This document shows, in pieces, positions 17,537 through 26,105 of a stretch of 50,601 nt of DNA; the stretch's first letter is position 1, and the number at the start of each line of letters is the position of its first letter. Source of the stretch: Methylophaga sp. GTDB lineage: Bacteria; Pseudomonadota; Gammaproteobacteria; Nitrosococcales; Methylophagaceae. The notes under the pieces were generated by a model that was not told the origin of the DNA, searched no databases, and was given only the letters and a program-made list of their open reading frames with translations. Where the stretch lies: the NCBI GenBank assembly GCA_030148085.1, contig JASBUF010000068.1, positions 1-50,601 of the forward strand, given 5' to 3'. The position numbers were made by a program, and so were the translations under genes.

Positions 17537-20038
17537 ATGAGCCCACGCTACGCTTGTACTGCTTCACCTGCACCGGAGTTATATGACACCCCCAAGCTAG
17601 GCATGAAAAGCAGCGACCTGATTAACGACTTCAAACGTTATTACGGCACTTACCTCGCGCAGGACGAAGGCTGTGCATCCGGCCACTATCTCTATACTGC
17701 GTTGGCATTCACCTTACGTGACCGCCTGTTTAACCGCATGAAGCACACCAAGCACACCTACACCGAGGCCAATTGCAAACAGGCTTACTACCTGTCGATG
17801 GAATTCCTGATGGGACGCGCGATGGGCAATGCTGCACTCAATCTGGGCCTAGATAAGGAAGTCACCGCCGCGCTGAATGAGATCGGTCTTCACTATGAAG
17901 ATCTGATTGAAATGGAGCATGATGCAGGGCTGGGTAACGGTGGTCTGGGTCGTCTTGCCGCCTGTTTTATCGATAGCTGTGCAACTTTGCAACTGCCGGT
18001 AACCGGATATGGTCTGCGTTACGAATACGGCATGTTTAAACAAAAGATTGTCGATGGTTACCAGGTGGAAAAACCGGATCATTGGCTGCGTGACGGCAAC
18101 CCTTGGGAGTTGGAGCGTCCGGAATACACTCAACGCATCAAGTTTGGCGGTCATACCGAGTTTCACCGTGATCATGATGGCGAGCTCCGCGTTTACTGGC
18201 TGAATACCAATGATGTATTGGCCGTGCCATACGATCTTCCAGTACCCGGTTATCAGAACGGCACTGTCAACAAACTTCGCCTGTGGAAGTCGGAAGCCAC
18301 TGATGAGTTCAATCTGGAAGACTTCAACGCCGGCTCCTACACCGATGCCGTCGCCGCCAAAAACGAGGCCGAAAACATCAGCATGGTGCTCTACCCAAAT
18401 GACGCCAGTGAAAACGGTAAAGAGCTGCGACTGAGACAGCAGTATTTCCTCGCTTCAGCGAGTTTGCAGGATATTCTCTCGCATTGGGTCAACATTCATG
18501 GCAACAACTTCAATGAGTTTGCAGAGAAGAACTGTTTCCAACTGAATGACACCCACCCGACCGTCGCGGTGGCTGAATTGATGCGCCTATTGATGGACGA
18601 GCATGATCTGACTTGGAATAAGGCATGGGACATTACCTCCAAAACCATGGCTTATACCAACCACACCTTGTTACCGGAAGCGCTCGAGCGCTGGCCGGTC
18701 AATATGTTTGGTCGCCTGCTACCTCGTATTCTGGAAATCATTTACGAGATTAATGCCCGCTTCCTGCGTGAAGTCGCTAACAAATGGCCTGGCGACAAAG
18801 AACGTCAGGCCCGCATGTCGATTATTGAAGAAGGTCATGAACAACAAGTTCGCATGGCAAATCTGGCTATCGTTGGTAGTTATTCCATCAACGGTGTCGC
18901 GGCCCTGCATTCCGAACTGCTGAAAAAAGGCCTGTTCCATGATTTCTATGAGTTATGGCCTAAGAAATTCAACAACAAAACCAACGGTGTGACCCAACGG
19001 CGCTGGCTGGCCTGGTGTAACCCTGAGCTAAGTCAGTTAATCAGCTCGGCCATCGGTGAGAATTGGATCACCCAACTCAGCGAGTTGAAAAAACTGGAAG
19101 CCTTTGCCCATGACAGCGCTTTTCAGCAGCAGTGGCATGATGCCAAACTGGCTAATAAAAAGCGACTGGCTGCGTTAGTGAAACAGAGCTGTGGCGTCAC
19201 CTTTAAGCCAGAAGCGATGTTTGATATTCAGGTCAAACGCATCCATGAATACAAACGCCAACTGCTGAACGTGTTGCATGTAATCCATCTCTATGACCGG
19301 ATCAAACGCGGTGACACTCATGGCGTGGCTGAGCGTTGCGTGCTGTTTGGTGGTAAGGCTGCCCCTGGCTATGCCATGGCCAAGCAGATCATTAAGCTGA
19401 TTAACAATGTCGCCAGTGTCATCAATAATGACCCGGCTGTGGGTGATTGGCTTAAAGTGGTATTCCTGCCGAACTATCAGGTCTCGGCGATGGAAATCAT
19501 CTGCCCGGCTGCCGATCTGTCAGAACAAATCTCTACAGCCGGTAAAGAAGCTTCCGGTACCGGCAATATGAAGTTCATGATGAACGGTGCAATGACCATC
19601 GGTACGCTGGATGGCGCCAATATCGAGATCCGTGAAGAAGCTGGTGAAGAAAACTTCTTCCTGTTCGGTTTAACCGAAGATGAAGTAGCAAAAGCGCGTC
19701 AGGGTTATAACCCACGCCATATCATCGATAATGATATGGATCTTCGTCGGGTGCTTGATCTGCTTGAGTCAGGCCATTTCAATCAATTCGAGCCAGGCTG
19801 CTTTGATAATGTGATTGCTGCCTTTATCAGCCCGAATGATCCCTGGATGACGATTGCCGACTTCCGCAGCTATATCGATGCGCAACAACGGGCAGCAGAA
19901 GCGTATCAGGATAAAAACCGCTGGCTGGCAATGAGCATCATAAACAGTGCCAACAGTGGCAAATTCTCCACTGACAGAACCATGGAAGAATACAATCAGG
20001 AAATCTGGAAGCTGGAGAAAATTAATCCACAATACTGA
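17537..20038 (+). CDS. glgP: Glycogen/alpha-glucan phosphorylase
   Basis: The enzyme releases glucose-1-phosphate from alpha-1,4-glucans. It has 833 residues from the ATG at 17537, which has GAAGGA 7 nt upstream; the ATG at 17522 overlaps that site and is less likely. Family landmarks are YYLSMEFLMGRAMGNAA, GLGNGGLGRLAACFIDS, RYEYGMFKQ, the conserved KRIHEYKRQLLN, and the pyridoxal-phosphate lysine in EASGTGNMKFMMNGAMTIGT. It follows the SoxD-like gene by 24 nt on the same strand, an unusual neighbour. No other glycogen genes are in the window. Confidence 0.97.
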   Translation: MSPRYACTASPAPELYDTPKLGMKSSDLINDFKRYYGTYLAQDEGCASGHYLYTALAFTLRDRLFNRMKHTKHTYTEANCKQAYYLSMEFLMGRAMGNAALNLGLDKEVTAALNEIGLHYEDLIEMEHDAGLGNGGLGRLAACFIDSCATLQLPVTGYGLRYEYGMFKQKIVDGYQVEKPDHWLRDGNPWELERPEYTQRIKFGGHTEFHRDHDGELRVYWLNTNDVLAVPYDLPVPGYQNGTVNKLRLWKSEATDEFNLEDFNAGSYTDAVAAKNEAENISMVLYPNDASENGKELRLRQQYFLASASLQDILSHWVNIHGNNFNEFAEKNCFQLNDTHPTVAVAELMRLLMDEHDLTWNKAWDITSKTMAYTNHTLLPEALERWPVNMFGRLLPRILEIIYEINARFLREVANKWPGDKERQARMSIIEEGHEQQVRMANLAIVGSYSINGVAALHSELLKKGLFHDFYELWPKKFNNKTNGVTQRRWLAWCNPELSQLISSAIGENWITQLSELKKLEAFAHDSAFQQQWHDAKLANKKRLAALVKQSCGVTFKPEAMFDIQVKRIHEYKRQLLNVLHVIHLYDRIKRGDTHGVAERCVLFGGKAAPGYAMAKQIIKLINNVASVINNDPAVGDWLKVVFLPNYQVSAMEIICPAADLSEQISTAGKEASGTGNMKFMMNGAMTIGTLDGANIEIREEAGEENFFLFGLTEDEVAKARQGYNPRHIIDNDMDLRRVLDLLESGHFNQFEPGCFDNVIAAFISPNDPWMTIADFRSYIDAQQRAAEAYQDKNRWLAMSIINSANSGKFSTDRTMEEYNQEIWKLEKINPQY

Positions 20039-20108
20039 TCTTATTGCCGGGCCCGGCGTCCGTCTGGTCCGGCATCATCGTTTTAATGCAGACAGACGCT
20101 AAAAGCCG

Positions 20109-20114
20109 TATAAT
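20109..20114 (+). promoter_or_regulatory. -10 box of the tRNA-Arg promoter
   Basis: TATAAT lies 35 bp before the mature tRNA 5' end and is followed by a GC-rich discriminator (CTGCGGC), typical of stringently controlled stable-RNA promoters. No convincing -35 hexamer stands out at 16-18 bp upstream. Confidence 0.6.
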
Positions 20115-20148
20115 CTGCGGCTCGTATCATACTTGCCCATCACACTAC

Positions 20149-20225
20149 GCGCCTGTAGCTCAGTTGGATAGAGTGCCAGTTTCCGAAGCTGGAGGTCACA
20201 GGTTCGATTCCTGTCAGGCGCGCCA
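20149..20225 (+). tRNA. tRNA-Arg (anticodon CCG)
   Basis: A full 77-nt cloverleaf can be drawn. The acceptor stem is GCGCCTG with CAGGCGC, the D stem GCTC with GAGT, and the anticodon stem CCAGT with GCTGG around loop TTCCGAA. The T arm is ACAGG-TTCGATT-CCTGT, and an encoded GCCA lies at the 3' end. Anticodon CCG reads CGG arginine codons. It stands alone, 110 bp after glgP. Confidence 0.97.
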
Positions 20226-20233
20226 TCTCCCAT

Positions 20234-20265
20234 AAAAAAACCGCCACGAATACTATTCGCAGCGG
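20234..20265 (-). terminator. Minus-strand intrinsic terminator beside tRNA-Arg
   Basis: The hairpin has arms CCGC-CA-CGAAT and ATTCG-CA-GCGG (20241-20265) with a 3-nt ACT loop and a symmetrical internal CA/CA loop. On the minus strand it is followed by seven T residues (A-run 20234-20240). The plus strand has no T-run after it, so it points toward the tRNA. No minus-strand protein gene ends here. Confidence 0.7.
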
Positions 20266-20334
20266 CCAAAGGAAAACTCATCAAGCTTCAACGCTTGGCA
20301 ATAGCGTAATGCATGGGACATTCTGGATGTTATA

Positions 20335-20355
20335 GGATAAATTCCTTTTTTATCC
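20335..20355. repeat. Inverted repeat upstream of the DUF2927 gene
   Basis: GGATAAA (20335-20341) and TTTATCC (20349-20355) form perfect 7-bp arms around a 7-nt TTCCTTT spacer, just before the start of the next gene. It could be an operator or a leader hairpin. Confidence 0.45.
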
Positions 20356-20381
20356 GTTCTATGCCAGACAAGTTGATTTTT

Positions 20382-21170
20382 ATGAAACTCCGACCAATCG
20401 CGCTGCTCTTTTCAGTGCTTGGCTTGTCGACTTTTGCCGCCTCAGCGAAAGATGCACATTGGCAAGACGCGAGCTATATTGAAGACAGTTTTGTCACCAT
20501 TGCGCTGGGCCGTGAGCATGGTCGCCCAACAGGTCGGCTTAGCAAATGGTCTTCTGCTATTCGCTTTTCTATCAGTGATCACACTGCTGATAATGAGCTA
20601 CATCGACAAATGACGACGCAGCATTTGTCACATCTCGCGTCGATAACAAATCTCGACATCACCCCCAGTCAGCACTCCAGCGATACCAACTTGCAGATTA
20701 TTTTCGCTTCCGAAAACGATCTCGACCGCTTGGTCCAATTTGAGTTCGGTATTTCCAGTAAAGCACTGCGTCACCAGTTCAGTCGCGACGGCGTTTGCTT
20801 TGCTTGGATTCCTACGACTGAAAAGGCTATCTCACATGCCAGAGTCATTATCCCCGTTGATCGAGCCCGCGCTCATGGCAAACTGATGGCTTGTGTGGTG
20901 GAAGAACTGACACAGGTGTTGGGCTTGGCTAATGACTCAGATGCCGTATTTCCCTCCATCTTTAATGACCATTCCCATAATGACTTTCTGACCGGCCTAG
21001 ATTTTTTACTACTTAAACTGATGTATCACCCAACACTTCGTCCAGGTATGACAGAGCAAGAAGTTAGGAAAGTGGTTCGTCAACTGCTAACGCAAGCTGA
21101 GTTCAAGATTCTGATCGATGAAGCTGAGCAGCGGGTTCGTACTCACAGCCTTGAAAACTGGCTGGATTAG
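20382..21170 (+). CDS. DUF2927 domain-containing secreted protein
   Basis: The 262-residue product begins MKLRPIALLFSVLGLSTFAASA, a clear signal peptide, so it is periplasmic or secreted. The body shows DUF2927 features: ALGREHGRPTGRLSKWSSAIRF near the start, and EELTQVLGLANDSDAVFPSIFND, then LTGLDFLLLKLMYHPTLRPGM near the C-terminus. The EELTQ segment resembles a metal-protease helix but lacks a full HExxH, and the biochemical function of this family is not known to me. A start at 20361 is also possible; neither has a strong ribosome site. It is convergent with the OmpA gene. Confidence 0.78.
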   Translation: MKLRPIALLFSVLGLSTFAASAKDAHWQDASYIEDSFVTIALGREHGRPTGRLSKWSSAIRFSISDHTADNELHRQMTTQHLSHLASITNLDITPSQHSSDTNLQIIFASENDLDRLVQFEFGISSKALRHQFSRDGVCFAWIPTTEKAISHARVIIPVDRARAHGKLMACVVEELTQVLGLANDSDAVFPSIFNDHSHNDFLTGLDFLLLKLMYHPTLRPGMTEQEVRKVVRQLLTQAEFKILIDEAEQRVRTHSLENWLD

Positions 21171-21175
21171 ACAAT

Positions 21176-21203
21176 AAAAAAGGGCCCTGCAAGCAGGGCC
21201 CTT
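21176..21203 (-). terminator. Intrinsic terminator of the OmpA-family gene
   Basis: Arms AAGGGCCCTGC (21180-21190) and GCAGGGCCCTT (21193-21203) form a perfect 11-bp stem with a two-base centre. On the minus strand it runs into T residues (A-run 21176-21180) 26 nt after the stop of the OmpA gene. There is no T-run on the plus side. Confidence 0.88.
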
Positions 21204-21228
21204 CTCAAACACGAGAACAATCCGTGTT

Positions 21229-22071
21229 TTATTGGTTCACAACAAAGTCTACACGACGGTTTGCTGCACGTCCTGCATCACTGTCGTTGCTGGCTACTGG
21301 TGAAGTTTCACCCATACCAACTGCAACTAGGTTACGACCATCAATACCGCGTGAAGTCAGGTAGTTAACTACTGCTTCAGCGCGACGTTGTGACAGGTTT
21401 TGGTTGTATGCTTCAGTACCGATGCTGTCGGTGTGACCTTCAACACGTACTTCAACGACGTCGTCAGTATCTTTCAACACTGCCACAGCTTCTTCCAGAA
21501 TTTGTTCTGCTTCTGGAGTCAGAGTAGCTTTGTCGAATTCAAAGTTAACGCCTGTCAAAGACAGCAGGTTTTCACCTGGCAGCGGACAACCGTCTTGGTC
21601 AACGATAACGCCTTCTGGAGTTCCTGGGCACAGATCCAGATAATCCGCTACTGCGTCGTTATCAGAATCCAGAGGACAACCTACACGGTCAACAGTCACA
21701 CCTTCTGGAGTGTTACGGCACAGGTCGATACCGTCGTATACGCCGTCACCATCCGTATCGTAGGCACAACCATTTTGGTCACGCAAAGCACCAGGAGGTG
21801 GTTCAACCGCACAGACAGGCTCTTCCACCATCGGTTCTTCTGCTTCCACTTCATTCGGGCAAAGCAATAATGCCAGCATAGCGCCAACGGCTGCACCACC
21901 AGCTGTTGCACTACCACCATCAACGACAGCAGCGGTGGCTGCACCACCAACAACTGCGCCACCAAGCGCGCACAACATATTTGTACCTGCATCACGCTTC
22001 GCAGGACCCGAACAACCAGCTAACAAAGCCGCCATAAACAGCGCAGCAAATAATTTACCTGATAATCTCAT
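21229..22071 (-). CDS. OmpA-family outer-membrane lipoprotein with TSP3-type repeats
   Basis: The 280-residue protein has a lipoprotein signal (lipobox LLAGC, Cys about 20) and then a glycine-zipper stretch (GGAVVGGAATAAVVDGG). Next come two or three thrombospondin type 3-like repeats of about 32 residues with Asp-rich calcium loops (DTDGDGVYDGIDLC, DSDNDAVADYLDLC) and paired cysteines. The C-terminal OmpA domain has FEFDKATLTPEAEQIL, VEGHTDSIGTEAYNQNLSQRRA and GMGETSP, which bind peptidoglycan. It would tether the outer membrane to the wall. A good AGGAAGG ribosome site precedes the ATG. The AT-rich 186 bp between pilU and this gene is its likely promoter region. Confidence 0.9.
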   Translation of the reverse strand: MRLSGKLFAALFMAALLAGCSGPAKRDAGTNMLCALGGAVVGGAATAAVVDGGSATAGGAAVGAMLALLLCPNEVEAEEPMVEEPVCAVEPPPGALRDQNGCAYDTDGDGVYDGIDLCRNTPEGVTVDRVGCPLDSDNDAVADYLDLCPGTPEGVIVDQDGCPLPGENLLSLTGVNFEFDKATLTPEAEQILEEAVAVLKDTDDVVEVRVEGHTDSIGTEAYNQNLSQRRAEAVVNYLTSRGIDGRNLVAVGMGETSPVASNDSDAGRAANRRVDFVVNQ

Positions 22072-22257
22072 TTTGCCTTCCTTATTTCCCGTAGGTGGGA
22101 GTTAGAGTTGAAACATCTAAAAACTAGGATATCCGTTTCACACAACCATTTCAGATATCACACTGTTGTAGTTTGACGACATTGCAGGCCTAATTTCAAG
22201 TGGCCTCTGAAAAATTTCTTATATTTCGCTTTTTATTGTATCAAAAAAACAACAAAT

Positions 22258-23400
22258 TTACATTCTGCCAATGACACCCGAATCTTCTGGTTCTAATGAC
22301 AGACCGCGAACCGCGTCATCTTCAGGCAATTCGCCGGATTCAGCACCCAGTTTAATCATCAAGCGGACCTCGTTCGCAGAATCCGCATTTTTGAGTGCGT
22401 CGTCGTAAGTAATCTCACCAGCCTTGTAGAGGTCATAAACCGCTTGATCGAATGTCTGCATACCCAGTTCACGCGAGCGTTTCATGACGTCCTTAATTTC
22501 GGAGACTTTGCCTTTTTCTATCAGGTCACCCACAAGTGGGGTATTCAGTAACACTTCCACAGCAACACAACGACCACTACCATCTTTCTTCGGAATCAAA
22601 CGTTGTGCGACTACGGCACGCATATTCAGCGACAGATCAAGGAAAAGTTGTTTATGCCGTTCTTCGGGGAAGAAGTTAATGATTCGATCCATCGCCTGGT
22701 TAGCGTTATTGGCATGCAGCGTAGACAGACATAAATGGCCTGTTTCCGCGAAGGCGATACCATAATCCATCGTATCTCTCGAACGAATCTCACCAATCAT
22801 GATGACATCCGGAGCCTGACGTAAAGAGTTTTTCAGAGCGATATCGTAGGAGTCGGTATCAATACCCACTTCACGCTGCGTAACCACACAACCGGCATGC
22901 TTGTGATCAAATTCAATAGGATCTTCGATTGTAAGGATGTGACCGGTGCTATTCTGGTTACGATAACCAATCATGGCCGCCAGCGTCGTTGACTTACCAC
23001 TACCGGTGGCACCGACAAAAATCACCAGACCACGTTTGGTCATCGACAGATCTTTGATGATTTCCGGTACATGCAGTTCTTCAATGGTCGGAATTTCATC
23101 TTTGATGCGACGCAGTACCATCGCCACACGGTTACGCTGAAACATCGCACTGACACGAAAACGTCCAGCACCTTTGGTTTCAAGCGCATAGTTACATTCT
23201 TTATCACGCTCGAACGTACGTTTCTGTTCATCGGACATGGTGCTTAAAACTAAATCCCGCGCTTCCTCATCTGACAAGGCTTCCTGCGACAGAGTGGCCA
23301 TACGACCACTGACTTTGAGCGTGACCGGTCTGCCAGACGTAACAAAGATGTCGGAGGCATCATGTTTAACAGCGGCTTTAAGTATCGTAACAATTTCCAT
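22258..23400 (-). CDS. pilU: Type IV pilus retraction ATPase PilU
   Basis: The 380-residue hexameric ATPase is the accessory retraction motor of type IV pili. Motifs are Walker A VGATGSGKSTTLAAM, the Asp box region, Walker B VIMIGEIRSRDTM and the His box ETGHLCLSTLHANN. PilU-like features are the longer C-terminal tail after MIKLGAES and its position 9 nt downstream of pilT. It acts in the cytoplasm under the pilus basal body, usually only together with PilT. Confidence 0.95.
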   Translation of the reverse strand: MEIVTILKAAVKHDASDIFVTSGRPVTLKVSGRMATLSQEALSDEEARDLVLSTMSDEQKRTFERDKECNYALETKGAGRFRVSAMFQRNRVAMVLRRIKDEIPTIEELHVPEIIKDLSMTKRGLVIFVGATGSGKSTTLAAMIGYRNQNSTGHILTIEDPIEFDHKHAGCVVTQREVGIDTDSYDIALKNSLRQAPDVIMIGEIRSRDTMDYGIAFAETGHLCLSTLHANNANQAMDRIINFFPEERHKQLFLDLSLNMRAVVAQRLIPKKDGSGRCVAVEVLLNTPLVGDLIEKGKVSEIKDVMKRSRELGMQTFDQAVYDLYKAGEITYDDALKNADSANEVRLMIKLGAESGELPEDDAVRGLSLEPEDSGVIGRM

Positions 23401-23409
23401 TACAAACTC

Positions 23410-24447
23410 CTAACGGAACAGGTCTTTGTTAACTGCACGTGGCAAGGCTTCCTGCTTGGTCACCTGCTGACGACGAACCATCTCTTGCAGGCATTGATCT
23501 AAGGTCTGCATGCCCAGCGCTGCGCCGGTCTGAATGGCGGAATACATCTGCGGCACCTTGTCTTCACGAATCAAGTTACGAATCGCTGGTGTACCAATCA
23601 TGATTTCATGTGCCGCAATCCGGCCACCGCCCACTTTTTTCATCAGCGTTTGTGAGATAACCGCCCTCAATGACTCAGACAACATGGAACGCACCATATC
23701 TTTTTCCGCCGCCGGAAATACGTCGATAATCCGGTCGATGGTTTTCGCTGCGGATGAGGTATGCAGGGTACCAAACACCAAGTGCCCTGTTTCTGCAGCG
23801 GTCAGAGCCAGACGGATGGTTTCCAGATCACGCAGCTCACCAACCAGAATAATATCCGGATCTTCACGAAGTGCACTGCGTAAGGCTTCACTAAAACCGA
23901 GGGTGTCACGGTGAACTTCACGTTGATTCACCAGACACTTCTTGCTTTGGTGAACAAACTCAATAGGGTCTTCAATGGTCAGGATGTGTTCATTATCCTT
24001 TTCATTGCGGTAGTTGATCATCGCCGCCAGGGTGGTGGATTTACCTGAGCCGGTAGGCCCGGTGACCAACACAATGCCACGACGGTTATCTGAAATCGTT
24101 TTGAAAATTTCCGGCGCATTCAAGTCTTCCAGCGTCAACACTTCTGAAGGAATGGTCCGGAAAACGGCGGCTGCACCACGGTTCTGGTTGAAGGCATTGA
24201 CACGGAAACGCGCCATATTCGGCACTTCAAAGGAGAAGTCGGATTCCAGAAACTCCTCAAAGTCCTTGCGCTGCTTATCATTCATGATGTCATACACCAT
24301 GGCGTGGACTTCTTTGTGCTCCATCGGCGGCAGATTAATGCGCTTCACATCACCATCGACGCGGATCATTGGCGGCTCACCGGCGGAAATATGTAAGTCA
24401 GAAGCCTTGTTCTTGACGCTGAAGGCCAGTAATTCAGTAATATCCAT
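23410..24447 (-). CDS. pilT: Type IV pilus retraction ATPase PilT
   Basis: The 345-residue protein from MDITELLAFSVKNKASDLHIS is the standard PilT length. The frame is open upstream to 24660 but overlaps the divergent yggS, so I trim it. Key motifs are Walker A VTGPTGSGKSTTLAAM, the Asp box HILTIEDPIEFVHQSKKC, Walker B IILVGELRDLETI, the His box TGHLVFGTLHTSSAAKTIDR and the C-terminal AIRNLIREDKVPQMYS segment, a hallmark of PilT. It powers pilus depolymerisation in twitching motility and DNA uptake. The pilT-pilU order, divergent from yggS, is conserved in related bacteria. Confidence 0.97.
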   Translation of the reverse strand: MDITELLAFSVKNKASDLHISAGEPPMIRVDGDVKRINLPPMEHKEVHAMVYDIMNDKQRKDFEEFLESDFSFEVPNMARFRVNAFNQNRGAAAVFRTIPSEVLTLEDLNAPEIFKTISDNRRGIVLVTGPTGSGKSTTLAAMINYRNEKDNEHILTIEDPIEFVHQSKKCLVNQREVHRDTLGFSEALRSALREDPDIILVGELRDLETIRLALTAAETGHLVFGTLHTSSAAKTIDRIIDVFPAAEKDMVRSMLSESLRAVISQTLMKKVGGGRIAAHEIMIGTPAIRNLIREDKVPQMYSAIQTGAALGMQTLDQCLQEMVRRQQVTKQEALPRAVNKDLFR

Positions 24448-24535
24448 CCACGTTCCCTTTACTGATTGGTGTACTCTATCTATTTCGCCGTGCAGCGATG
24501 AGTATAAAGTAGCGCGCTCACCCTTGGCTTGCAAC

Positions 24536-25231
24536 ATGACAGAGATAAAAAAGCGTTTCCATTCTATTAACGACACCATCCGGCAGACTGAAAAGCTGCA
24601 CGAACGCGTTCCCGGATCTGTACAGCTTTTAGCCGTCAGTAAGACTTGGCCCGCCGACAACTTACGGACTGTTGCTGAACTCGGACAACGCCAATTTGGC
24701 GAGAACTACCTGCAGGAAGCGCTGGAGAAAATTGAAGCTTTGAGCGACCTGAATCTGGAGTGGCATTTCATCGGACCAATTCAGTCCAATAAAACCCGCG
24801 ATATTGCCGCAAAGTTTGACTGGGTTCAGAGTGTCGACCGATTAAAAATTGCTCATCGCCTGCATGAGCAACGTTCAGCAGCGTTGCCACCACTTAATGT
24901 CTGCATTCAAGTTAATATTGATGATGAAGTCACCAAGTCAGGCACTTCAGCCGATGACTGTATGGCTCTGGCAGATGAGATTGCACAACTGGACAGGCTC
25001 TGCTTACGCGGTTTGATGGTTATCCCAACCAAACAGACTGACGTTGACGCACAGCGCGATAGTTTCCGCCGTGCCCACGCACTGTTCACAAGACTACAAC
25101 AGGAATTTGACGGCATAGATACCTTGTCTATGGGCATGACCGGTGATGTGCAAGCGGCCATTGCCGAAGGAAGTACTATGGTGCGGATTGGTACTGCGCT
25201 GTTTGGTGAGCGTACCCCTCAGCGCAAATAG
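24536..25231 (+). CDS. yggS: Pyridoxal-phosphate homeostasis protein YggS (PLPBP)
   Basis: The 231-residue protein binds pyridoxal phosphate and is involved in B6 and amino acid homeostasis, with no known catalytic activity. The PLP lysine lies in LLAVSKTWPAD, followed by FGENYLQEALEKI, EWHFIGPIQSNKT and SMGMTGDVQAAIAEGSTMVRIGTALFG. The upstream extension of the frame is antisense to pilT and is ignored. It starts a plus-strand group with proC and yggT, an association conserved across many proteobacteria. Confidence 0.95.
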   Translation: MTEIKKRFHSINDTIRQTEKLHERVPGSVQLLAVSKTWPADNLRTVAELGQRQFGENYLQEALEKIEALSDLNLEWHFIGPIQSNKTRDIAAKFDWVQSVDRLKIAHRLHEQRSAALPPLNVCIQVNIDDEVTKSGTSADDCMALADEIAQLDRLCLRGLMVIPTKQTDVDAQRDSFRRAHALFTRLQQEFDGIDTLSMGMTGDVQAAIAEGSTMVRIGTALFGERTPQRK

Positions 25232-25271
25232 GTTTTACACTGTAACAATGGTTTACTAGAAAGGTTGAATA

Positions 25272-26105
25272 ATGAAACACGCAACACTGGCTTTTATCGG
25301 TGGCGGCAATATGGCTCGCAGCCTGATCGGTGGTCTGCTTAACAATGGCTATGATAGCGAGGCCATTCATGTTGCCGATCCCAGCACTGATACCTTGCAA
25401 AGCTTGTCTGCGCATTACCCGGTTAAGACCTTCACCGATAACACTGCGGCTATTGTTAATGCCGATGTGGTTATTCTCGCGGTGAAACCACAGCAACTTC
25501 AGCAGGTCTGCCGCGAACTTGCTGATACTTGGCAACAAGATACTTTACTGATCTCTATCGCTGCGGGTATTCGCTTGCATGATATCGGTCGCTGGCTGGG
25601 CAATGAAAGCGCCGCCATTGTCAGGGCTATGCCCAATACCCCGTCGCTGGTTCAGGCAGGTGCCACGGCTTTATGCGCCAACCCTCATGTGAAAGAACAG
25701 CAGCATGAGCTGGCAGAATCCATTCTGCGCGCTGTCGGTCTCGCCTTATGGGTTAAAGACGAAGTGCAAATGGATGCCGTTACCGCTCTATCCGGTAGTG
25801 GTCCCGCCTACTTCTTCTTAGTGATTGAGGCCATGCAAGCCGCCGGTATGCAGTTAGGCCTGGCCGAAGACACCGCCAGGCTGCTAGCACTGGAAACCGC
25901 TTTTGGTGCGGCCAAAATGGCTCTGGAAAGTGAGGAGTCGGCTGCTGTCCTGCGTCAACGCGTGACATCTCCTGGTGGTACTACTGAGCGTGCTTTGCAG
26001 GAATTTGAACAAGGCGATTTGCGTGGCTTATTTGCCAAAGCGCTGAGCGCTGCCGCCCAGCGCGCTGATGAATTGGCCGAACAACTGGGAAAAGACCATG
26101 GTTAA
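25272..26105 (+). CDS. proC: Pyrroline-5-carboxylate reductase
   Basis: ProC reduces pyrroline-5-carboxylate to proline with NAD(P)H. The 277-residue protein shows the nucleotide-binding start FIGGGNMARSLIGGLL, then RAMPNTPSLVQAGATAL, TALSGSGPAYFFLVIEAM and the C-terminal signature region VTSPGGTTERALQEFE. An AAAGGTTG ribosome site precedes the ATG. It follows yggS by 40 nt and overlaps yggT by 8 nt. Confidence 0.97.
   Translation: MKHATLAFIGGGNMARSLIGGLLNNGYDSEAIHVADPSTDTLQSLSAHYPVKTFTDNTAAIVNADVVILAVKPQQLQQVCRELADTWQQDTLLISIAAGIRLHDIGRWLGNESAAIVRAMPNTPSLVQAGATALCANPHVKEQQHELAESILRAVGLALWVKDEVQMDAVTALSGSGPAYFFLVIEAMQAAGMQLGLAEDTARLLALETAFGAAKMALESEESAAVLRQRVTSPGGTTERALQEFEQGDLRGLFAKALSAAAQRADELAEQLGKDHG

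Noticed and set aside
20046-20057. GCCGGGCCCGGC palindrome after glgP as a terminator
   Set aside because: It has no loop-forming centre and no T-run directly after it; a longer TGCCGG/CCGGCA hairpin (20045-20074) is possible but weak.
20226-20381. Possible integration (att) site next to tRNA-Arg
   Set aside because: No copy of the tRNA 3' end and no integrase is visible downstream; the following genes look native.
24014-24535. 174-codon upstream extension of the yggS frame
   Set aside because: It is antisense to pilT, and the YggS family start is at 24536.
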